A DNA stretch of 64,000 nt from Aphis gossypii (GCF_020184175.1 NC_065531.1:37469213-37533212), one strand, 5' to 3'. Counted from the first letter of the stretch, positions 12,434 to 27,100 are shown. Translations and numbers: made by a program. The notes: generated by a model from the letters alone, not told the origin.

Positions 12434-15400
12434 AACAAAGATAATTATCTATAAATATATTTCATGATAAGCAATTGATTACAAAATATTTATTAAAGTA
12501 AATTAATATCAATAAAAAAATGAATTGATCTGTCATCCATCATTGTAGAGGTACTTATAATAAACAAATGGGCAGTATTTATATATTTGTTTATTTGATT
12601 TAGACCCAAATAAATGTATTAAATCTGGAGGCATTGACGTGAGCTTATGGAATCTACTGTGACACCTTTCTGTTTCATTATGTTCTTTCGGCCTTCCTTT
12701 TGAAATCATACGACTTTATTTTATGGAACTAACTTTCACAGATAATAGCCATTATTAAATCAGTATAATAATATATACACAATATATTATTAATTTGGGT
12801 AGTTATGAACAAATTTAAAATATAGGGCTAAAGATATAACAAATATTAATAACTATTTAATTCTTTGTAATCAATGGGAATCAATTATTAAACATTATTT
12901 AAACAACAATCAATATTCAATTTCTGCTTGCTTATTGTTTTCACCATATAATATTATGTTAGTTTTAATTTTATATTTTGATTAGCAATTTAAAGCTTGA
13001 TATTTAAAACTATTGTTAATGTTTCATTGTAAGTATGTATATGTTTTACCTGAATTAATCAGAAATGTAGCCTTTCATTTTTCACTTGTTTTTTTTTTTG
13101 TGGTGTTTAAATAAAACATCTTTGTATTTTTGTATAATATTCACACGTAATAATTTCAACAACAAAATTATGTAGTTCACTATGATGATTAGTAATATTA
13201 CTACATTATTTTAAATACAAGGTCGTTGACGTGATATAATACTTGAATATATACCATACCTTTATGTCGAATTACATCTGCTGACTTGTATAACGCTCAA
13301 TATTTTATTTTATATTCTGTTTTAATGTAGGTAATATATTATATTTCTATGTTGTCTAGTATGTTGTATGTAGTTTACTGGCCACAATCGTTTCAAAATT
13401 TATACAATGTTTAAAATTCTGAAATAAATAGTTGTGTCACAAAAATTGTTTATTCGTTTCAAACTGGACAATCTCAATCGCCGTAATATACACACTGCAA
13501 GTTTCGACACACTTTAAAGTTCCCGGTCCACTTTTACTAACAATAGGTGGGTGGAAATATTGCGTAATATCTATACACTTAATTAATCTTCAGATATATA
13601 TCGTATTATATCGTGTGCACATTATGTCATAAAAAATATACTTCACCATAAAGTTTTTAGATATCACACTTCAAAATTCTTGATTCGACATCTGAATAGT
13701 TTAGATGAAAGAAAACCAGTACACTGAAAATGTTAACTAACTGGGGAGCTATAAGGCTTATTCATATATTTTTTTTTTGTCTTTTTTGAGTCATAGTTTA
13801 CGATGGAGTATAATTTGGATGTTTTACGTTTCTTATTTAAAAACCAATATTCATTAAAAAATATAAATTAATAATTCCTAAATTATAAATACAGCTAAAT
13901 TAACTTTAATTATACATTTATAAAATATATTTTTCTAGGTATAAAGCATAAGATAATATCAAGATAAGTCATTTGTCTATTGAAGAAACTAAGTGTGTGA
14001 ATTCATGTGAGAATTCAGAAATAAATTTATCTTAAAAGGTGAAAGATACAACAAAAGTACGATATTTTTCCACTGTGTGCATTTTTAAAAAAATTAGATA
14101 CGAGTTAGCTTACATGTGGTTTACATGAGCACCATATAATTTAAGATAAATTAAATTTTAAAATATGTTCGTATTTAGTTTATGTTTTATTACTGTATAA
14201 GATAGATATAACCAATGAAACTTTAAAATAAAATTGTTAAGTTTTAAAAAAAAAATTACTGTTAAAATTATATTTACACTAATAGAATGAGCTCAAAAAA
14301 GATTTTAAGTACACCCCAACTTAAACGTTACGTTTGTATGAATAGTTGAATAGTAAAATATGAAACGGGTCTAAAAAAGATAATAGAATAATAAAGACCT
14401 TTCAAAAGATATTTGCATTCCAAAATTGTATTAAAGTTTTATCACAAAGTGAACTTAAATGGATACTTATAGTCCATAGAAGCGAACCTAAGGTACTTAT
14501 ATATGGCAGTTTTGAGACTTGTTCGGGTGGCTTTTATCGAGTTTCTGAATTCACATATAAGTATATAGATATTTTACAAAGCAAAAGCTTCACCAGTTGT
14601 GAATGTAACTATACGTTTTGCTTTTGGAGAAAAGTAATATAAAAATGCACCTCATAATTACAAGTATTTTGGATTATAACTGACAAATGTATTTACATCG
14701 TTTAATATAATAATATGATTTCCAGTATATTATATGGAGTTTCTTAATTATAGACACATAATACGTGAGCATATAATAAGATACAATACAAATCTTCTCG
14801 GCTAAATAAAAATAAAAAAAATATTTAAGTCCTTTGAGTGAATTATAATGGAATAATGGATTTAATTAAAAGTATTACATTTTATTGTTTATGGATACTA
14901 AAATGTTTTGTTTTATAATATTTTAATATTATAATACACAGAATGTTTACAATTTTTACACATCAAAGTGTGACTAAAACTATGTCGAAGTATAATAAGT
15001 ACCGAATTACAGTTTGTACCCAAAGTACAAATTACTGGTAGACATTTTGACAGTTATTTGACATTTTAAAAGTACGATCGATATGCTATTTTACAACGGT
15101 AGTTCTCGTTTACATAAAAAGTTAATAATATTGAAATTACGTTTGTTTTATTTTATTTTTACTTTTATACAGGATGAATTAGTATGACAGATGGCCCCAT
15201 AGAAAACGTCTTATCAATGTCTACGGTGCAAATTATACACAAGCAGAATAATAATATTGACGCGATGTTAACACACATACAATAGTTGTATCTAATAATG
15301 TATTTTTTAATAATTTATATCGATTTTAATTGTTGAAAACATGTAACTGGTTTTAAAAATAAAATAAATAATTGATATACATTACAACACAAACAATAAA

Positions 15401-17788
15401 AAGTATTTGTATCAAAATATAATAATATGCAATATTATTGCTAGTCAATTAAATAGTTAAAACGTAAGGTAAAATTTAAATAAATTAAATATTAACAGTT
15501 TATTTATTTTTAAGTCCCTTTTAACTTTTTCAAGTTTAAATTTTTTGTTTCATGATATAAAGCCACAAATCTATTAAAACACTAATTTATAATTACGTTA
15601 AGTCTCTAATATAAACCCCAAAGATTTAAAATATATATTTTTCGTATTATTTTATTATTTTAATAAGTTATAAAATAATATAAATAGTTATCAATAACAT
15701 TTATAACTTTATTATTATTATATTGTTTACAATAAATTCTATATTTAAGAATATGGAGGTATTGAATTCACTGTTTTTAGATTTTAATTAGGATAAAAAT
15801 AACGTCTAATTATATAATATTATTTTTAAATGTTCATACACTATAATTATAATTTCACCCTAACACATTAATTTCAAATACCCCAATATTACCTGGTAAC
15901 TAGGTTCAACGTTTAAAGAGAAATTAATGTCATGTGATCTCTTAACAAAATTAATTTACCAAAAATAAACTAAATAATTAATAATTTTAGTTAGTAGAGT
16001 CTATCATTGGATGGAATTTCTTTCTTTCAATTAATCTCATTTATTTTATTTATCAATATTTTTTTACTTTTCAATACCTAACGCCTAATTTAAACTTAAA
16101 CTTCAAATTTACTTTTTATGCATTTACATGGATAATATAAATATACCTTTAAAACAAAATGTAACAGATTTTTATCTAAATCAAGTATTTTTTTCAATTT
16201 GACATTTTTCTTTAAACTTAACTTAAAGAGTTAAAAAAAATAGTTGACTGGGTCATATTTCATAATAGTTATATGCATACACTAAGATTACGCACTATAT
16301 ACATAAAACGATAAATATCACATAATAAAGCATACTATACACAGTATAATATCAAATCACAATACTTGTATTTAATTGCTATTAGTATGCATCATTATTA
16401 ATGACAATACATTCGATGTCTTTATCCTAGAAGGTCATTACTTCAACAAAACGGTCATTACAATGATATAAGCTTCTGCGCAGTGACAAAGCGTGTATGA
16501 GCTCGTAAAGCTCATTTTAATATCGCGATTGAAACAATAAAATATGAAGTTTGTTGGTATTTTATATTTTTTACATTAGATTAACATCCGCGTTACATAA
16601 ATGCAAGCAATTTATCAATTTTTGTGAATGTTTTCGTTTTTGTGTTTTGCACTCGGTGCTCTCATATATTATACATTTATCAAAATGTCCGAGACAGTTA
16701 TTATTTATTTAATTTTTTTTTTTTGTCATCGTACACCGTATTTTGTGTAACCCAACCTGTGAAATTACTGTACAAACGAAAGTATAAAATTTAATATGAA
16801 GTCAGGTGCTCATGGCAATGCCATAAACACTGCAAAATTTACATATTATTTGTTGTTTAACAAGCTTGGAAATCGGGATTATTTCATATGAATATCAAAG
16901 CATGAATTGTGTTTTAGAATTAAATTAAAAACCAACATTTCAGCAATGCAGAATTTGTTATCTAAACTAATTCATATTTCAATAATTATATCATTATTCA
17001 AGAAAATAATCAAAATTAAAAAAAAAATTACATTTTTCAACATGTTTTTAGTATGACAAATCATTGCGTTATCTAAAATTTTTTTAAAAAATGTAATGTA
17101 TTCTTTCAGCGGTAAATTATATTAGAATATATTTACATTCAGATTGAATACATAAGATGTAAATATATACTGTAGGTATATTTTTACCCTCAGTAACTTA
17201 ATCTAAGATATATTTAAAAGCCGAGTTAAAAATTATTGAATGTAATTTAATTCTGATGTGTGCATTATGTTATTTACATATACATATTTGCCGAGTATAC
17301 GTGGTACTTATTTACTTGAAATATACGTAGTAGAGCTTAAAGTATTTGTGTGAAAATTCCTGAAACTTTTCGAAAATCTGATTTTTGAAATCACATAGTT
17401 TTTTTTATATAAAATGTTTACCTATTACTATAACGAGCATAATAATTAACAGAAAAAAAATATTTTCTAATTAAAATTAATATTTTTGTTACAATTAATT
17501 TTAATTGTAATACATTGTATACCAGTATGATGTGTCAAAGCGACACATAATAGATTGAGAACTGTTGCTCCACAAAATCAAGGATAAAATGCTATCAAAC
17601 GTGGAAAGATAATAATAGTAATAATAAAAATAGTATAAGAAACGCTGTTTATAAGACTGATTTTGATCACCTTATTCGGTTTAACTATTTATTTTTTTAA
17701 TTATCTTTTATTGGTGTATATAGCTTTTCTGTATTGAACCCATGTATACTTATATGCTATCCTGATGCAATATTTTTAGTACTCGGCT

Positions 17789-17880
17789 ATTGAGTATTGA
17801 TTGACATTTACTTTTATTACCTTTACAAGTACCTATATATACATATAATATTGAGTATTGTTTGGCATTTACTTTTATTA
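17789..17880. repeat. Imperfect direct repeat, period about 61 bp
   Basis: ATTGAGTATTGATTGACATT at 17789 recurs at 17850 as ATTGAGTATTGTTTGGCATT. Both copies are followed by TACTTTTATTA. Two copies of about 31 bases are separated by a short A+T-rich spacer. Confidence 0.7.
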
Positions 17881-17924
17881 TTTTAGTTCCGACGGCTAGT
17901 TGAATTACACTATATAGTCTTCAA

Positions 17925-17954
17925 GACCAGATTTGACCAGATTTGACCGGATTT
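17925..17954. repeat. Short tandem repeat, 10-bp unit x3
   Basis: Three consecutive copies of GACCAGATTT, the third with one change (GACCGGATTT). Confidence 0.8.
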
Positions 17955-18611
17955 CAACTTTAAGAGCACTTGACCCGGGACTTAGGACTTTAGAGTGCTG
18001 ACATTTAAAACATAAAGTTGTTTTGTTGTTAAGCAAACAAAATAAAAACAGCGAAAAAATAATTGAACCTAAAAGCCTTGAAATGTATACATATCTAAAA
18101 AAATAAATAGTATAGCCACTTAAATGTATAGACATAATACTTATACCTGAGCATAAAATTATTATAATAATTATAGAATTGAAGCATTGCTCTAAGGTAA
18201 TTTGTAAATTACTTATACGTTAAACTTTTTGATCTGTATAGAAATGGTTAAAAAAAAAAATCACATATTTTTACGTTAAGTTATGATTTGGTTCGTTGTA
18301 GGCTCAAGTAATAAGTTCACGTACTGCAGAGCTCTGATGGTCAAGTTCAAATTAAGTGGGAAGAAAGCATGGCTCCCAATCCATAAGCCTTGGGATTCTT
18401 TTTTTAAGCCTCTAATTTTACATCATACTGCACTTAAAATATTATTGTAATTATTAATTAATAATTAAATATTGTGGGCAAAAGAAAAAATGAACTTAAT
18501 ATATTTAAAGAAAGAACTGTTTTTAAAATTTATACTCATATGAATCATTTAATGTTTTATGAAAATAAAAATACCTACTATATGCAGACAATTTTTTTTT
18601 TATTTCATACA

Positions 18612-18850
18612 GGGTACTCTAAAACTTGCCCCCGTGTAATCATAATCTGAATCCAGTATTGCCGACAACACTCAGACCAGTCAACTGCCTGCACTTCCGG
18701 ATACAAGTAGTGGGAATCGGTCGATTTTTTTTACCTTAATCGAACATGGGAGAGGTGGTGAGACGGGGACCAAACTGGAAAAACGTATTCGTTGGTGGTT
18801 AAATCTCCATCTCGCCCGTTTGACTAAAAATCACAGCACTGTTTTTTCAA
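18612..18850. repeat. GC-richer block, possible transposon fragment
   Basis: Composition is clearly less A+T-rich than the flanks. It starts with ACAGGGTACTCTAAAACTTG, which resembles the CAGGGT-type ends of some insect DNA transposons. No matching inverted end was found nearby and no reading frame is recognisable, so this is only a suggestion of an old inserted element. Confidence 0.25.
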
Positions 18851-20173
18851 AACTGACAGTATGTGTGAAATGTTTTTAAATGTCTCATAAACAATTTTGG
18901 TTATATTTTCTTTTGTATAGCAACGCCTTTTGGATCCCAATCATATATCACAAATAATTAATAATAACATTGTTAAGACTTGTCGCGTTCGGACACAAAC
19001 ATAAATATAAGCAATTACATGCTCAAGCTTGTAACGCTTGTCTTGAAAATTATGTTGAGAATTTTAGAAATGTAAGTATAATGTATATATACTTAAAAAT
19101 ATTATATTAATATAATTTTATGTCATAGAAATATGTTACCACTGTATTTTATTTTATTCATGGTTTAAATTTTCTTCCAGAATCTCATCACTATGTAGAT
19201 TAGTAATGGATCATTAAGTAATTATTCTAGGATAGACACGATTTTTTTAAATACATTTATTTGATATACATGTATACTGCTATATAAAATTTATAAAGGA
19301 TTTTTAACATGGTGTTAAATGGTGTTAAATTTTCTTGTTTAAAAGGGGATGAGCGATCGTTTTATTGCTTCGTATCCGCCACAAACCTGGACGTGTGATT
19401 ACAGTAAAGAATCGATTACACGCATATATTTTACAAGACCATTTAGCCATATACAGATTTAAAATCCTACAGTTTAAACTAAACATTCAAAGTATCCTCT
19501 GAATTGTCGTATATGTGGCTTTTCTTAAAGGGCTTCAAATAGCAATTATAATTTATAACAGATAAAACAAAAATTAACATCTGTTCCATCACTTATAGTA
19601 AAATAAATAATGTTAATAGATGTATACTAACTGCCTTTTGCCTTTAAAAATCAGTAACATTATCAATTGAATAATGTAATACGTCTAAAATTGACAATAG
19701 GGACTTGCAACATAAAAGTTAAATAATTATGGGACTGGCAACACATTAAATAACATCAGCTATTGGTAAAACAATATAATTTTCATCACTAGTTGATGCA
19801 GGTACACAATAATGTAGCCAAACACTAGATTAGTCCACAATCAATGTAAGGCATAATGAATTGTAAAATAAATTAAAAATAAAATAAAACAGCTGAACTT
19901 TGATTAAATTGTATTAGTTTAAACCAACGAAATAAAAAGTAAAACTAGATTGGCTAAACATTTTTTATACGAGTATCTCACAGATACCATATGGAAATGA
20001 ATAAACCAATATTATTCTCATCATGCAATCTACATTAAAACATATTAACGTACAGAGTATAAATTATAAAATAACAAGAAAATAATTCCACATACCAGGA
20101 AATTTATATAAAATAATCAAATCATTTTAAATTTTTAATGAATTAATTTGTTAAAAATTAAAAATTAAAATGT

Positions 20174-20180
<7 letters not shown>

Positions 20181-20206
<26 letters not shown>
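20181..20206. repeat. (TA)13 microsatellite
   Basis: Uninterrupted alternating A and T over 26 bases. Confidence 0.9.
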
Positions 20207-20210
<4 letters not shown>

Positions 20211-22354
20211 TAATAATTTATATAAGCAAATAACCTTGAGTATGCCCTAAGAAAAGAAAAAACATGATGTTCAAGTTGTTTAAATGGCTTTAAATTATTT
20301 TCAGTTTTAATTTTTTTGAGAAGCTTTTACACAAATGTTAGTTTATGAAATGAGAGCCCCAATACTTTGGCTTGATTTCAATCTTTGTACTGCAAATATT
20401 ACTATAAATTAAATTATTTAACTAATTTCATTATCAAAATAGACCAAGAAGTGTTGTTTTTCATTCGATACAATAATTTAAACTTATGCCATACATTGTT
20501 AACAATAAACGGGTTAATTTTTTTTTGAATGAGGATACGTATAAACTTGTTTGTCTTGAATATGGTATACTATAATATAATTTATTTTTCAAATACTTAA
20601 AACAAGTATTTTTTTATATTGTTATTGAAAACGTGTTATATATATTATGTTTTTTTTGTTCAGTTACATAAAATGAAAATGAAATGCACTGATATAATGG
20701 TTTTAGAATACCTAATTCTTTATTTATATTTTTCAAATGATGAAAACTAACTACTACTTACATATGTTACTTATATTTATTTTGTAAGAAAACAATTTTT
20801 AATTTCTAAGTAAACTTAAAAAAAACTATATATTCAAGGGTTAATATAATAGTTTGGTTTTTAAGTGGTATATAAAAAATATTCAAGGTATTGAACAATA
20901 TTTAATGTTATTTTTAAGATTGAGTTTTTTGCATTTTCATGACATTACGACGTTCAATTATAGTTATTTTGTTTATTAAACAATATACTTTCTGTATATC
21001 TATAATAACAATTAAAAAACTAAAATTTAATTTTTCAAAAAAACATAAAATATGAAATAAATATTGTCATAAATATTGAATATGCCAAATTAAACAATCC
21101 ATAATACACTGTGATGGGTACATTTTTCTGTAGAAAATTTTTAAAATTTAGAAGGTATTTTATTATCATCAATTATCATCAATACCTAATATAAAATTCC
21201 CACCACTCCTATCTGACTTTGTTTGCTATAGGTACTAATTAGCAATATTATGATCTTTAAGAAATATTTTTTTTTGTCTATGCTGTACAGCTATCGAATA
21301 TGTTTTATATATAAGTCAAAAATGTGTGATATAAATAATATAAAAAAGTAAAATGAATATGTGAATCACTTTTTTTTCTTTTATAAATGGTTTAGCTTAT
21401 GGGAAATTTTGATAAAAATATTATCCATTGTAAATATAAAAACAAAATTCTCAAAGTTAAAAAATAAATTCAAAATAAAAGTTTCATTTTTAAGATATTT
21501 GGTGTTTATGAAACGAATTGTGTGCTTGGAATCAATGATTTGAATTGTTCTTAAAAAATGCAATTTCCATTTAAATCTGTGACTAGTTATATTATTTTAA
21601 TAATAAACTGGTTACATAAAACATTTGCATAGCTACTTATAGACCAGAGTAATTTATTACCAACACGTAATTTACATAAAAAATAATTGTACCATTTTTA
21701 GAACACCCTGAATGTGTTTAGCTTGTGTTAATGTACGCGTTGTCTTTTTAAGATAATGACGTGATGAATGATCAATAAAGTGGAATTAAAAAAAAATATT
21801 AAATATGGTTTCCTCATTTTCTACATACAATTTTTTCGTGAAAATAAATGCCGATGCTTCTTAAGCACGCGGTTGTATGAACAACAAAATAAACTTTACA
21901 TTTTTAAATATTGATAAATATTTTTTTAATAGATTCTGATGATGAATATTTTTGTAACATGTTGTTGGTCTTAGATGCCAGAAGAATTAATAACATGATT
22001 ACATTCGGAGCGTCATACTAATTATGCATCTTATTTATCATATAGACATTAATTTCCGATATGTTATTGTCATGCACATCACGCTGTGTAATCGTTTGAT
22101 ATTTCTATACCTATATTATTTATAATATAATATTGTAATTTAAATATTTATATATACATAAATCTTTTAGTTACAAAAAAATATTAAATTGTTATTACGA
22201 CAAAAATTGGTCATATTATTTAACTTTGAATACAACGAGTTATAGTCTTGTTTGCCCGTCACATTATTTCATATAATTAAATACATATATAAACGTAGAA
22301 ACTAATTATGATATGTATTTTTTAACTTCCAAATGTACTGCAATCTATGAGTAT

Positions 22355-22373
22355 TGTGTTGTAGTACAACACA
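22355..22373. repeat. 19-bp perfect palindrome
   Basis: TGTGTTGTAGTACAACACA: two 9-base arms around a single central G. It could be a dimeric transcription-factor site or chance. Confidence 0.5.
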
Positions 22374-23136
22374 CATATCATCGTTTCGCGGCGTTTAGGT
22401 TAGGCAATTCTGGTTGATCTCTTTTTATTATAATTATATAGTCATTTACTCCTGCATAAGCAAAACACAAATTATTACAAAACAATTTTTGATTATTGTT
22501 ATTTTTTTTTCTTGAAGGCAGGTAATAATATCTATATGGTTTTTTTTTAAGCCAATTGAAATAAATACTGCAATGTAATAATAATATATACCTTGTTATT
22601 GTAGAATAGTAGAATAATTGAAAGAATTGTAAATATTATAATAGTAGAGCTATAGTATACTAATTGTATAAAAATGATTCGTAGTGAAAACAATAATCAT
22701 ATTTTGACGAAGGTCAAACGTATTTATAAATATTGGTTTCAATATCGTTGGAGAAAAATATAAAATAGTACGTACACGAGATATTTTGTTTTTTTTTTTT
22801 TTTTTAAAAAAATAATACAATTTAAATGAGACAATATATATACTATGAATATTGAGTATATTATAAATGAGAAATTTAAATTGTAAGGGTTCTTTTTATT
22901 TTTATTTCTTCTTAACTATAATCTTATAAACACTCATTATATATTGTATGAGTTAAAATTTTAAAAAATTTTCAACACATCGTTACAAATACATTTTTTA
23001 ACTCGATATGATGTATATATATAAAAAAAAAAAAAAACAATAAACTCTGTTATGGAAGTAAAGAAAAATCTCTTTAACTAATTATATTTTTTAAACAAAT
23101 AATAATAATATAATTTATACTTATATATTATATATT

Positions 23137-23156
23137 GTGTGTGTGTGTGTGTGTGT
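23137..23156. repeat. (GT)10 microsatellite
   Basis: Twenty bases of perfect GT repeat. Confidence 0.9.
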
Positions 23157-24153
23157 AAATATTATAGTGTTTAACATTAACCGTGAGCTAATACTAGCAC
23201 AGGTTACAGGTTATAAAGATTTTAAAACTCACACTAATTGTTCCCTTTTATTAAAAATGTATTAAAATTCGTATTTTTAAATATAATTTAAGATCATATT
23301 TTAAAGTTTTTAGGTATTTTTCCTTTTAAAAAATGTCTTTTGGAGATAAAAATTTATTTTTTTCAAATGAGAACCCCCTTTTTATTGTAAACTGTTAAAC
23401 AGATAGTTTATTTAAATTAAACTAAAATTATATTGAGTAATTCTTGATTTATTAAATCACTAAGGATGATAAACCATAATATTATTATAATAGATAATTG
23501 TAGAATTATGGGGATCGTGATGATTTGAAAATTATACGAGTTTAATAATATTACTAAGCTAAATGATATGCCTATTATATTCATTTATATTATAATACCA
23601 TTATAAATTAATGGCTCATATTTTAATATTGATTCAGCTGATGGATTGGCATTAAAAAAAAACATCTGCTTAATAATGTCCTGTAGAAAAAAGGTTGTCA
23701 TTTGAAAAAAATATATTGTACCACCATATAATACTCCGTATGGGTTTATGGTAAAATAAAACTAAATATTTGAAAAGGTTGACTTTCAGTACCTATTTTC
23801 AACAATTTCCAAACTCTGCATTTGTCGTAAAAAATACATAATTGTTGTCGTGAGTATGGTTGATATCTTGCTTCTTAAATTATTGATTTAAACCACTAAA
23901 TATTATAAAAACCGTATGTTGGATCACGCGTGAGTTTAAATAGTCAAATAGATGCACATGCATACAATACGTGTTGTAGAGTATCATTATGGTACACATC
24001 GCCAAACCTATCAGTAACCATTTGTTTTGCATCATACTAAAAATATATAACACGTTGTTTTTTTTTTTAAGAGATTAATATTTGTATGAATATACTTTAA
24101 CGTTGGCTACACAATTTTTTCTGGTGTACGACTTTTTTAGCAGCTGAGTAATT

Positions 24154-24172
24154 ATGTCAAGTTTGGAACAAG
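24154..24172 (+). CDS. Lipase gene, coding exon 1 (19 bases)
   Basis: ATG TCA AGT TTG GAA CAA G|GTAATC encodes MSSLEQ and ends in phase 1, exactly what the next exon needs (its first two bases, GT, make Gly7). The joined N-terminus, MSSLEQGLTVLLVIVTCGAI, is a plausible signal peptide. No in-frame ATG exists in exon 2 before the hydrophobic stretch, which supports a separate start exon. TTTTTTAG at 24134-24140 just upstream could be a further acceptor for a 5' UTR intron. Confidence 0.6.
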
Positions 24173-27100
24173 GTAATCATGACAATAATATAATAATATT
24201 AATTTTTAATGGTGACAATAATTAGTATTCATATACATTATGTATTGTAGAAGGCTGAGGTTAGGGAAGTTTGAATTTTGGGGGAAATATGAACATTTTT
24301 TAATTACTTAGTGTTGAATTACTAAGATACAAAAACAATATGATATACAATATTGAATACAATTACTTCATACTTTTTTTTAAATCTAATATTTTTATTC
24401 TGCTGCGTTAAACTTAATTTAATTTGATTAATATTTTTTTCGAAAGAAATACAATTTTAGAAACCTCAGCACTGACCACTGTCTGGAACGAAAAGTTATT
24501 TTGTTTTTCAAACTATGAACTTGCTTCCTTTAAAGCTACTTCGAATTACTGAGTGTACCTAAATGCATTGTTTATATTCGAATTACCACAGGATTTTCAT
24601 AGGATCGACCATTTACTGCTAAAATCACCGAAAGTTCCAAATTATCATATATTTGAACTTTCAAGAGTTGGCCATCTAATATATTATATTAATTATATTA
24701 AATTTAAGTATTACAATGGTTAGGTGTGCATCATAAATATTGTCTTATTTATTTATTTGTTTTTTAAACTTATTTAACTATTGCCACTATATATTGTAAT
24801 ATTTTTATATCATCAAGATTTTTTTTTTTCAAAATTACATTTACTTCAATTTACTTTAAGTATATTTCATTCTAATATTTTTAATGCTATGTAGATTTTT
24901 TAGGTGGTGAGTACTAATGATTTGCCAACTTAAAAAAAAAAAAAAAACAAAAATTAACGAGAAAAATAAACAGTTTTTTCAGGTTTAACTGTATTGCTTG
25001 TTATCGTCACATGCGGAGCTATTCATAATAGTAACAGAAATACATGTATTGTAGCGACTGATAACTGTCCTAACGAGTATATTAAATTTTATTTGTATAC
25101 AAAGTACGTAAGTTTATCGATCTTATTTAAACACGGGCGAGCACTCGCTCGTGCACATATACGCACGCACACACATATATACATAAATATATATTTATTT
25201 ATTTTATGTTTAAAGTAAAACTAAAGATAACCCTATTGAGCTTTCACAAGACTCAATCAAGAACATACAGTTTGCAATGACTTTTGATTTAAAAATACTA
25301 ATACACGGAATCAAAGGATCTCACGACGACGATTTTAACACGTTATTGAGAAACGGTGAATTTTTGGTCACGAGACAAGTCCACTATACTATCGCAAACT
25401 GAGACATTTTTTATTAATGACATAACTTTAAATGTATTATATAATCTACTAACGACATTTTAAGTTAGCCTTATGGTTGTGAACTTTTGACTAGTAGTGA
25501 TTGAAGCGCATTCGACGATTAATCTAAAAATCTGAACATTTTTTTTTAGCTTATTTCTCACAGGCAGAGTATAATATAATCTCGGTAGATTATCACTCAA
25601 TCGCGACTTCGTTGAAATGTTACGATGTCGCTGTTCAAAACTTGCCAATCATTGCCAAATGTATAACACAATTTCTGGTTGCAATCCTCGACGAATACGA
25701 TCAATTTGAGTACGTACACGCCATTGGATTCAGCTTGGGAGGTCAAGCCGTTGGTCTCGTGGGGAAACTATTGAAGGACGAGGGAAAACTCCTAAACAGA
25801 GCTACGGGTAAGCAAAAATCACTATTCGTAAAATACTGACCGTGCTCATTTATCACAAGATTCAAGATTATAAAAATATACCCAGTGGTCCCATCAAGTA
25901 CACTTGCTCACAATCTGTATTTTTAAAATGAATTTATTTAAATTATGATTTTTTAAAGTGTATTCAAAGCCTATAATTCCTAATATTTACTCAATTTGTT
26001 TAATTAATCTACCATTAAAGAAGTATACCTTGTACTGGTAATACGTATTGTAAGTTTGATACTTGAAAGAAATATGTTTATTTGTTTGTTTAAACCATTA
26101 AAAATAATATCACTTAAAATATAAAATAATTATTTTAAAAACAATATAGTTTAAAAAATAAAAAATGTTTTTGGATAAATATAAATAATGTTATTATAAA
26201 TGCAATAAAAGCTGTCTTTGGCCTGAAAGTGGTGAGGCTGTTTCACTTTATAGGAGAAGTGTAAGTTGGTACACAATGATGTATCGGAAATTATATTAAT
26301 CTGGGTCTGATCCTAAGTTGATACAAACTTCTTATTATTTTTTTTTTTTTTTTGAATCCCCTTTATTTATTGTGATTTGTTAATCAGTTATTATTATTAT
26401 TATTTTTATCTAATTAGTGAATCGATGTATAAATGAATATTTTAAAGTAGTTACTCAATTATTCAACTTATAAAACCCAAGTATTTCAATTCACGTACGA
26501 TATTAAAAATTCACAATTTAAATAAATGCTTAACTAATTAAATTATAAAATTGAAATGAGCATGATTGATGTGTCATACTGTAAGTAAATACTTTCATAG
26601 TTTGACGTGCTTAATATTACGTAATATTAATAATAAAATGTACTGGAACACGGATTACGATTACGAAAACTGATAAGTTATAAAACCGACCGTCACAGGA
26701 TTAATTTGACGAACAGGCCTTGATCCAGCTTTACCTTATTTTGAATATATGTGGAACGAATTGGACGTGCAAAGTGCAACCGTTGTAGATGTTATACATA
26801 CGAATTGTGGTGCTCTCGGACAAATGTTGCCGATTGGAACAGTAGATTTTTACGCCAATGGTGCAATCACACAGCCGGGATGTGATAAGAATAGTAAGTA
26901 TTTCATTCATACCTCGTTTAATTTAATACCTTAAGTCAATTTTTTTTTTTAATTTAATAATTTAATTATTTGGTAGTGATTAAATAAAATAAAAGTATAC
27001 TTATTATGTGACTGTTACAGATTTGACCCAAATAAATTAAATATTGAGTTGAAAACTAAATAAACATACCCAATAAACAATATGTGAGGCTATATAATAA

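Larger units (their letters stand above)
8620..18594. other. A+T-rich intergenic DNA, no gene seen
   Basis: Long non-coding stretch with a T28 homopolymer (12402-12429), small direct repeats near 17.8-17.95 kb and scattered slightly GC-richer patches (for example 13430-13560 and 16450-16520). Open frames here are short, lack family resemblance and lack convincing splice context. Confidence 0.6.
18851..24153. other. A+T-rich intergenic DNA upstream of the lipase gene
   Basis: Contains a (TA)n tract (20181-20206), a (GT)10 tract (23137-23156), many poly(A) and poly(T) runs and one 19-bp palindrome (22355-22373). No coding exon was recognised. Any promoter of the lipase gene should lie in the last few hundred bases, where no clear TATA box was picked out. 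Confidence 0.55.

Noticed and set aside
12640..12730. Possible repeat family shared with 58070-58140 (GACACCTTTC.GTTTC in both)
   Set aside because: The shared core is only about 15-20 bases with loose surroundings, too short to claim a common element by eye.
18341..18410. Possible tRNA- or SINE-like segment (GGTCAAGTTCAAATT)
   Set aside because: The B-box-like motif is weak, no A box lies at the right distance and no cloverleaf can be drawn.
24994..25218. Treating the 74-codon open frame as a complete small protein
   Set aside because: Its second half is intron. The phase-consistent donor at 25104 and the following exons show it is lipase exon 2.
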